Origin: a virus
Virus record (IMG/VR): IMGVR_UViG_3300043465_002249
Span: 1 to 25,221 of that record
DNA: 25,221 nucleotides
Strand: one strand, 5' to 3'
Both the position numbers and the translations under genes were made by a program. Under the pieces are notes generated by a model. That model worked only from the letters and a program-made list of their open reading frames with translations, was not told the origin of the DNA and ran no database searches. How positions within the stretch are numbered: the stretch's first letter is position 1; each line of letters starts with the position of its first letter. Positions 21,497-25,221 of the stretch are shown in pieces.

Positions 21497-21660
21497 CGGG
21501 CGAGGAGTTTGAGGATGGTTGAGCCCACGAAGTAGATCGTCCCCGCCGCCGCCGCGCCGGAGATCAGGATCACACCCAGAACGGTCAGGCCCCGGCAGAT
21601 CCGGCCCACCTGCTCGCAGAGCCTGCCGCGGGAGTATTTGGATTGTCTCGTCGTCATCAT
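21493..21660 (-). CDS. Short single-pass membrane protein, 55 aa
   Basis: A 55-residue protein: a basic N-terminus (MMTTRQSKYSRGRLCEQVGR) followed by one membrane segment LTVLGVILISGAAAAGTIYFVGSTIL (about 25-50) and the end KLLAR. The positive-inside rule would keep the N-terminus in the cytoplasm. Its size and topology are compatible with a small phage membrane effector, but nothing specific is seen. The ATG at 21660 has a run of CA repeats (ACCACACACACAA) upstream instead of a Shine-Dalgarno, 58 nt after the preceding stop, and its end overlaps the next gene as ATGA. Confidence 0.7.
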   Translation of the reverse strand: MMTTRQSKYSRGRLCEQVGRICRGLTVLGVILISGAAAAGTIYFVGSTILKLLAR

Positions 21661-21718
21661 TTGTGTGTGTGGTTAGGGTTGCGGGCACGCGCCCGGATTC
21701 GGAGAGATCAAAGAGATT

Positions 21719-22216
21719 TCAGCGGCCATACCCGGCTAATAACTTGTCGTCATTCAGCCCCTCCCACTCCCGCCAGAGCAGCCGCCCACCACGCCTCGGC
21801 GACGGCTCCACCCCGCCGCCATCACTGCACATATCCAACCGCTTCAGCGCCTCACTGAACGCCCGGTCCTCCTCATCATTCGCAGCGGCCACCTGCGATT
21901 CTTCTTCCGCCAATTCCGACAGCGCCGCCGCCGCTCGCGTCAGCGCGCCCCGCGTATTCTCATAGTTCAGCCCGCAACTCGGCGCACCCACCCCAAGCAG
22001 CACCAACCGGTCCTCTTCATCATTCGCCGCCGCCTCATCAGACACCCGCACCCGCGCCACACCAGCCGCCGCCTCATCAGCCGCCCAGCGCTTCCTATCC
22101 GCTTCCCACTGCGCCAATCCCTCGCGCTGCGCCGCCTCCAGCGCATCCAGCCGCAGGCCTATCTCGGCCAATCCGGCTTCCAGCCTATCCAGCTTTTCTT
22201 CAGTGGTGAGTTCCAT
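21719..22216 (-). CDS. Coiled-coil early protein with an internal repeat
   Basis: A 165-residue acidic protein. Residues 1-50 form a coiled coil (TTEEKLDRLEAGLAEIGLRLDALEAAQREGLAQ). The nine-residue unit AAANDEEDR occurs twice, at about 62-70 (then LVLLGVG) and 109-117 (then AFSEAL), each in a helical context, so the protein may have arisen by an internal duplication. C-terminal residues RLLWREWEGLNDDKLLAGYGR are polar. No family is recognised. ATG 22216 has the CTTTCACCACACGCACACC leader and no Shine-Dalgarno. It begins the run of overlapping genes that ends with the clamp and primase genes, 172 nt after the RHH gene. Confidence 0.7.
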   Translation of the reverse strand: MELTTEEKLDRLEAGLAEIGLRLDALEAAQREGLAQWEADRKRWAADEAAAGVARVRVSDEAAANDEEDRLVLLGVGAPSCGLNYENTRGALTRAAAALSELAEEESQVAAANDEEDRAFSEALKRLDMCSDGGGVEPSPRRGGRLLWREWEGLNDDKLLAGYGR

Positions 22217-22240
22217 GGTGTGCGTGTGGTGAAAGTTTTC

Positions 22241-22312
22241 GCGGCCTGCGCGCCTCTTGGGCGCTCACGGGTGTTTTCCGTTATTGGATGGAGTCCCCCA
22301 GCCGCAGGCCGC
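22241..22312. promoter_or_regulatory. Structured leader candidate between the RHH gene and the early operon
   Basis: GCGGCCTGCG (22241-22250) and CGCAGGCCGC (22303-22312) are perfect 10-base inverted arms around a 52-base loop. The loop holds a smaller stem GCGCC/GGCGC at 22250-22264. A short alternative stem with arms ATGGAG and CTCCAT overlaps this region on the minus strand. It could be an attenuator, a protein-binding RNA element or an antitermination site for the early genes. No known riboswitch or terminator U tract fits. Confidence 0.45.
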
Positions 22313-22388
22313 CCCGGCTACCTCCATTGGCTCACACTTTGCCTTCTCAGGGTATCCACCCCCGGTACTGCGAGCCGTTGGCATTCCG

Positions 22389-22562
22389 TCAGGCCGCAGC
22401 CCGCACCTCAGCCGCCACGGCGACCAGTGCCTCCTTGATCAGCTGCACCAGCGGCACCCGCCGCTTCACCGCCTCAGCCTTCAGCGTCTCCCGCACCTCC
22501 TCCGGGAGAGCCTTGAGGATCTTGCTGGTTTCCACCTCGATTTCGACGTTATTTGCGCTCAT
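22389..22562 (-). CDS. 57-aa ribbon-helix-helix (Arc/CopG-like) regulator
   Basis: A short minus-strand gene of 57 residues, MSANNVEIEVETSKILKALP then EEVRETLKAEAVKRRVPLVQLIKEALVAVAAEV. The N-terminal strand VEIEVETSKI followed by helix EEVRETLKAEAVKR, the turn RVPL and helix VQLIKEALVAVA give the ribbon-helix-helix fold of small DNA-binding dimers. It is the first gene of the early direction and faces the plus-strand repressor across about 110 bp, the place of a Cro-like protein. Its ATG lies inside a TTTGCG/CGCAAA dyad, suggesting autoregulation. Followed by a 172-nt structured spacer before the early operon. Confidence 0.78.
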   Translation of the reverse strand: MSANNVEIEVETSKILKALPEEVRETLKAEAVKRRVPLVQLIKEALVAVAAEVRAAA

Positions 22563-22653
22563 GACGCAAAGAAATACACGGAAAGCGCATTCCGTCCACC
22601 TAAAAATACACGAAATTGCGCGTTACGGTTCCGGACTTGCGCGATTCGCGTAA
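22552..22653. promoter_or_regulatory. Divergent operator region with several dyads and repeats
   Basis: The spacer between the divergent RHH and HTH-RHH genes contains three dyads: TTTGCG-N7-CGCAAA (22552-22570), ACGGAAAGCGCATTCCGT (22578-22595, one mismatched central pair), and TTGCGCGATTCGCGTAA (22637-22653, near-perfect). The hexamer TTGCGC recurs at 22553, 22616 and 22637, spaced 63 and 21 bp (whole helical turns). The nonamer AAATACACG occurs at 22572-22580 and 22604-22612, followed by a shared GAAA..GCGC. No confident -35/-10 pair could be assigned on either strand; promoters for both operons must lie here. Confidence 0.65.
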
Positions 22654-22673
22654 TGGTGCATCCTCGCCCCATC

Positions 22674-23087
22674 ATGACACCCGATGAGATCAAAGACTGG
22701 CTCAAAGCCACCAACCGCACCCGAGACACCCTAGCCTCTGAGCTGGGGTACTCGAAACGCACAGTCGATAACTGGTTCACCTCTGGCGACATTCCTCTCC
22801 CTGCCATTCTTCACATTAAACGAATCCGAATGAGTGAGGACGGCGGGGCCAAACTTCGCTTTTCCCTGGACGAGTGGGATCAGATCGAGGCCGCCCGGAA
22901 ACTCGCCGGTTACGACGATCGCAGCCAATTCATGGTCGCCGCCCTCACATCATTCGCCTCCGGCATCACCAAGACCCCAGCCAGCTACCTCTCCATCGTC
23001 CCCGCAGATTCCTCCAAGGTCGCCGAAGACCCACCGGACACATCCCCACCACCACCGCCGAAGCCCCGCAAATCCGGTCGTTTTTGA
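22674..23087 (+). CDS. Probable phage repressor: XRE-like HTH fused to an RHH-like segment
   Basis: This is a 137-residue plus-strand protein. Residues 4-45 form a helix-turn-helix (EIKDWLKATNRTRDTLASELGYSKRTVDNWFTSG) of the XRE/Cro-CI style. Residues about 59-97 (AKLRFSLDEWDQIEAARKLAGYDDRSQFMVAALTSFA) have the strand-helix-turn-helix pattern of a ribbon-helix-helix domain. The tail (118-137) is Pro-rich and basic (PPPPPKPRKSGRF). There is no LexA/CI-type self-cleaving peptidase domain, so RecA-driven cleavage is unlikely; induction may use another signal or the 57-aa RHH protein. Two in-frame ATGs exist, 22653 and 22674; neither has a Shine-Dalgarno, and 22653 overlaps a dyad, so I prefer 22674. 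It is transcribed away from the early operon and is followed by one more gene and a terminator. Confidence 0.72.
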   Translation: MTPDEIKDWLKATNRTRDTLASELGYSKRTVDNWFTSGDIPLPAILHIKRIRMSEDGGAKLRFSLDEWDQIEAARKLAGYDDRSQFMVAALTSFASGITKTPASYLSIVPADSSKVAEDPPDTSPPPPPKPRKSGRF

Positions 23088-23115
23088 TCCTCCCCACATT
23101 CAACCAACCACAACA

Positions 23116-23625
23116 ATGAGCACACCACAATTCAGCATCGGAGACCGCGTGGAAGTCCGCGAAAACGAAGGCTTCGTCATCAAGGGAAAAGATATGTCAG
23201 GATTTCTGTTTTCCGGAACCGTCACCGCGTTGGATGTTGCCGGCGGGCAGATAGCCGTTCGCGACGACGAGGAGGGAGAGATTTTCCACTGCCGCCCCGA
23301 TGAACTCCGCCGCATCACCCCGCCACCACAAGACAGCCCCCACCATGCCCGCATCATTCGCGAAGAGTCCGCCAGGACCTTTGCCAGACTCCAGCGCCAC
23401 CCAGCGCTTCAGCCTGAAACCATAGCCGCCCATTACCTCGCGATGATGAACACGGCACTTCACCTGCAAAAGCTGATTGACTTTCAGAGGCAATCCCGGG
23501 AACCGTCTTCTGAGTCGGACCGAATCATTCAGGCCATGACGGCCCAGATCGCCGAGGCCCACCGCAAGGATTTCGGCATTGATCTGGATTGGTCATCCTT
23601 CCCCACATCTGCCGCCCAGCACTGA
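23116..23625 (+). CDS. Hypothetical protein downstream of the repressor
   Basis: This is a 169-residue plus-strand protein. Residues about 7-65 look like a small beta-barrel: IGDRVEVRENEGFVIKG, then GTVTALDVAGGQIAVRDDEEGEIFHCRPDELRRI, suggestive of an SH3-like or translation-type fold. Residues about 75-165 are helical (ESARTFARLQRHPAL, HYLAMMNTALHLQKLIDFQRQ) with an acidic end. The family is not recognised. It lies 28 nt after the repressor, with a CA-rich leader (CAACCAACCACAACA), so it is probably expressed in the lysogen. It could be lysogenic-conversion cargo or a second regulator; the function is unknown. Confidence 0.75.
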   Translation: MSTPQFSIGDRVEVRENEGFVIKGKDMSGFLFSGTVTALDVAGGQIAVRDDEEGEIFHCRPDELRRITPPPQDSPHHARIIREESARTFARLQRHPALQPETIAAHYLAMMNTALHLQKLIDFQRQSREPSSESDRIIQAMTAQIAEAHRKDFGIDLDWSSFPTSAAQH

Positions 23626-23652
23626 GCCAGCAGCGCTTCAGCCCACACAAAG

Positions 23653-23684
23653 AAACCCCGCCCGGTATCATCCGAGCGGGGTTT
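23653..23684. terminator. Bidirectional intrinsic terminator between convergent genes
   Basis: AAACCCCGCCCGG (23653-23665) pairs with CCGAGCGGGGTTT (23672-23684) with one mismatch and a TATCAT loop. A-rich and T-rich flanks on both sides make it usable from both strands, ending the plus-strand repressor operon and the minus-strand integrase operon. Confidence 0.9.
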
Positions 23685-23701
23685 TCCATTGTTGCGGGAT
23701 T

Positions 23702-24286
23702 CTACTTTTGAACGTGCAGCACCCGCTGAATCACCACCACCGCCTGCATCCCCGCGGCCGGATCTCCTTCATCGGACCCCATGGCATACAGAAAAATATC
23801 ATTCTCACGCATCACGGATTTCCCGGGCTGCACCACGTCCTTGTCAGATTCCGACGTGAAAAAGCACTGCTCGGTCGAGCGCCGCACCATGTTCCCATTC
23901 ACGTCCATCCACACCACCGCGCCCCACACCTCCTTCACAGGATAGGCCCCGGTGACCTCAAACCCGAACACGCGCACCGGCACCACCCTTCCGTCTGGCA
24001 GCTTCTTCGGCTTCACCCCCGCATGCGTCACCTTGATGCCGTTAGGCAAGCCCACCCGTTTCCATCCTTCCGCCCTCGCCTTGTCCAGCAATTCACTCCA
24101 CACCCGCACCTCTGGATCACCAAAGATCCCCAGCCGCCCTTTCTCAAACGCATCCTCCACCTGCTGCTCCGTTCTGGCCGCTTCTATGGCCGCCACCGCC
24201 GCCTTGTACGCTTCCCGCGCCCCAGCCAGCGCCGTCATGGCAGACACCCAGAGCCCCAGCACCACGATCAGCAGTTTCACATTCAT
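23702..24286 (-). CDS. Secreted hypothetical protein encoded next to the integrase
   Basis: A 194-residue protein with a signal peptide at residues 1-21 (MNVKLLIVVLGLWVSAMTALA, cleavage near ALAGA). A helical segment (REAYKAAVAAIEAARTEQQVEDAFEKG) is followed by a beta-rich domain (RVVPVRVFGFEVTG, EVWGAVVWMDVNGNMV, MQAVVVIQRVLHVQK). No family is recognised. ATG 24286 has GGTAGGGGG upstream and forms an ATGA overlap with the previous stop; GTG 24292 is less likely. Together with the integrase it forms a short minus-strand operon ending at the bidirectional terminator, so it is a candidate lysogeny-associated moron with a periplasmic or surface role. Confidence 0.75.
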   Translation of the reverse strand: MNVKLLIVVLGLWVSAMTALAGAREAYKAAVAAIEAARTEQQVEDAFEKGRLGIFGDPEVRVWSELLDKARAEGWKRVGLPNGIKVTHAGVKPKKLPDGRVVPVRVFGFEVTGAYPVKEVWGAVVWMDVNGNMVRRSTEQCFFTSESDKDVVQPGKSVMRENDIFLYAMGSDEGDPAAGMQAVVVIQRVLHVQK

Positions 24287-24498
24287 CCGCACCCCCTACC
24301 ATCTCCGCCCCGTTTTTCCAGCCGCAACTTTCCGGTCCGCCGCGTCAGGCACCGCCGCGCCATGCGGATTTCAGCCAGCAGATCCAGCGCCACGGCTTCC
24401 AGACGTTCCATCTGCTCATCAGCCGCCCGCCGCATCGCCGCCAGCTGCTGGCGCATCGGCTCGTTCGTCTCCTCCTGCGGTTTGCGGTGTCGGCTCAT
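24283..24498 (-). CDS. Small basic coiled-coil protein overlapping the integrase gene
   Basis: A 71-residue basic protein, MSRHRKPQEETNEPMRQQLA, then a helix RRAADEQMERLEAVALDLLAEIRMARRCL with coiled-coil spacing, and a basic end (RRTGKLRLEKRGG). Its start lies inside the 3' end of the integrase gene, an 80-nt overlap in another frame. Its stop is ATGA-coupled to the secreted-protein gene, which supports it being real. The role is unknown; size and charge are compatible with a recombination directionality factor, but no excisionase motif is seen. Confidence 0.58.
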   Translation of the reverse strand: MSRHRKPQEETNEPMRQQLAAMRRAADEQMERLEAVALDLLAEIRMARRCLTRRTGKLRLEKRGGDGRGCG

Positions 24499-25221
24499 TT
24501 ATTGACGTTGCCACATTCCCGGCAGGAGACGCAACAGGATTTCCACCCAGCACCGCCGCCGCCGCCCGGAGCGCATCCAGTCCCACGGTGGTGTAGATTT
24601 TGCCAGTGTCGCCACTATGTCCTATTAAGGCATCAATCACCGCCTTTGGCTGCCCCGCCTCCTCCAGCCACGTCCTCGCGGTATGCCTCAGGCTATGGAA
24701 GCTCAGCTCATGCTGTTCCCGCGTTGCCCCCGCATCATCCTCACGACGCTTCGGCTGCCGGCCATAGGGATTGATTGCCCGCAGCCCCGCCAACCAGAGC
24801 GCGTGAGCAAACGCCTTTGAGATGCTCCCCACATACCCCTTTGCCGCCTCCACTTCCGCCACCAGCTCCGGAAACACCGCCCCCCGCACAGCACTCCCGC
24901 ACCGCTCCGCCAGATCCCGCACCACATCCTCCGGCAGCGGCACCACCAGCCGCTTCGATGTTTTCCCAGTCGTCAGCACCCACAGCCCAGCACTCAGATC
25001 CAGCCGGGCCCAATCCATGCGGATCAGATCCCCCAGCCGTTGACCGGTCACCAGGCCCAGCCGCACCAGCAGCCGCCAATCCGGATCACACACCGCCAGC
25101 ACACGGCCAAGCTCCTCCCGGGTGAATGGCCTGCGCTTCCGCTCCTCCGGACTGCCCCTCTCCTTCTTCAGCGCCCGGAGGCCCTCGGTGGGATCCCGCC
25201 GCAGATAGCCCCGCGCCACCG
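24419..25221 (-). CDS. int: Tyrosine recombinase (phage integrase), cut by the right edge
   Basis: The catalytic domain of a tyrosine integrase, which joins attP and attB to insert or excise the prophage. Numbered from the visible codon at 25219, the active-site residues are all present: Arg61 in TGQRLGD, Lys86 in TTGKTSKR, His175 and Arg178 in HSLRHT, His201 in IGHSGD and nucleophile Tyr209 in GKIYTT. The first residues match the end of an N-terminal SAM-like core-binding domain (ARGYLRRDPTEGL), so the true start lies beyond the window; the GTG at 25219 is not taken as the start. A polar tail of about 57 residues after the tyrosine is longer than usual and overlaps the next gene. No att core can be identified without the other junction. 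Confidence 0.95.
   Translation of the reverse strand, partial: VARGYLRRDPTEGLRALKKERGSPEERKRRPFTREELGRVLAVCDPDWRLLVRLGLVTGQRLGDLIRMDWARLDLSAGLWVLTTGKTSKRLVVPLPEDVVRDLAERCGSAVRGAVFPELVAEVEAAKGYVGSISKAFAHALWLAGLRAINPYGRQPKRREDDAGATREQHELSFHSLRHTARTWLEEAGQPKAVIDALIGHSGDTGKIYTTVGLDALRAAAAVLGGNPVASPAGNVATSINEPTPQTAGGDERADAPAAGGDAAGG

Noticed and set aside
22241-22312. Riboswitch such as a cobalamin element
   Set aside because: The inverted repeats are real, but none of the conserved boxes of known riboswitches could be recognised.
22559-22807. 82-codon minus-strand ORF across the divergent spacer
   Set aside because: It runs antisense to the HTH of the repressor and over the operator region, ending at the RHH gene start; shadow frame.
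22674-23087. LexA/CI-like self-cleaving repressor
   Set aside because: No Ser/Lys peptidase segment and no Ala-Gly cleavage site; the C-terminal part is RHH-like followed by a proline-rich tail.
1-25221. CRISPR array, tRNA genes, insertion sequences
   Set aside because: No regularly spaced identical repeats, no cloverleaf with a CCA-adjacent acceptor, and no transposase frame were seen; the only longer repeats are the 37-bp and 17-bp junction repeats.

Overview
The window is most of one tailed-phage genome, very probably an integrated prophage. It is GC-rich, almost wholly coding, and transcribed almost entirely right to left (minus strand). The right edge cuts a tyrosine integrase and the left edge cuts a late tail-region gene. 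No clear host gene, tRNA, rRNA, CRISPR array or insertion sequence is visible. The host looks like a high-GC Gram-negative bacterium. A small protein with a signal peptide and a PEP-CTERM (exosortase) tail, plus a general lack of Shine-Dalgarno sites, makes Verrucomicrobiota my best guess. That host call is inference.

Right end (22.4-25.2 kb): integrase (cut), a small coiled-coil ORF and a secreted protein form a minus-strand group. Facing it are two plus-strand genes: a probable repressor fusing an XRE-like helix-turn-helix to a ribbon-helix-helix (RHH) segment, and a small unknown protein. A bidirectional terminator separates the two groups. Divergent from the repressor is a 57-residue RHH protein heading the minus-strand early operon. 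The spacer between them holds several dyads and repeats, as expected of a lysis/lysogeny switch.

Early region (12.5-22.2 kb, minus): about eighteen genes. Eleven of the junctions in this region are 4-nt ATGA/GTGA overlaps. It encodes many small unknown proteins, the PEP-CTERM protein, a C-terminal-HTH protein, a sliding clamp (DnaN), a MazG-like protein, a zinc-finger/HTH protein, an archaeo-eukaryotic-type primase and an AAA+/SF3-like helicase. Together these suggest the phage supplies its own initiation and clamp functions while borrowing the host polymerase. A 12-bp GC stem with a T-rich tail at 12518-12545 ends the operon.

Early/late junction (12.07-12.57 kb): about 500 bp without a convincing gene. 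It has a 7-bp-arm dyad and is the likely place for the late promoter and possibly the cos/packaging site. Base skew of the + strand changes from G-rich (left) to C-rich (right) around here although gene direction does not change.

Late region (1-12.07 kb, minus): lambda-like order of terminase small and large (GpA family) subunits, gpW-position protein, portal, S49 protease, coiled-coil protein with a signal peptide, major capsid protein, FI/FII-position proteins, Z-, U- and V-position tail proteins, and a cut gene. The capsid cassette from protease to FII-position gene is bracketed by two 37-bp direct repeats (36/37 identical), and two similar GC hairpins lie between late genes.
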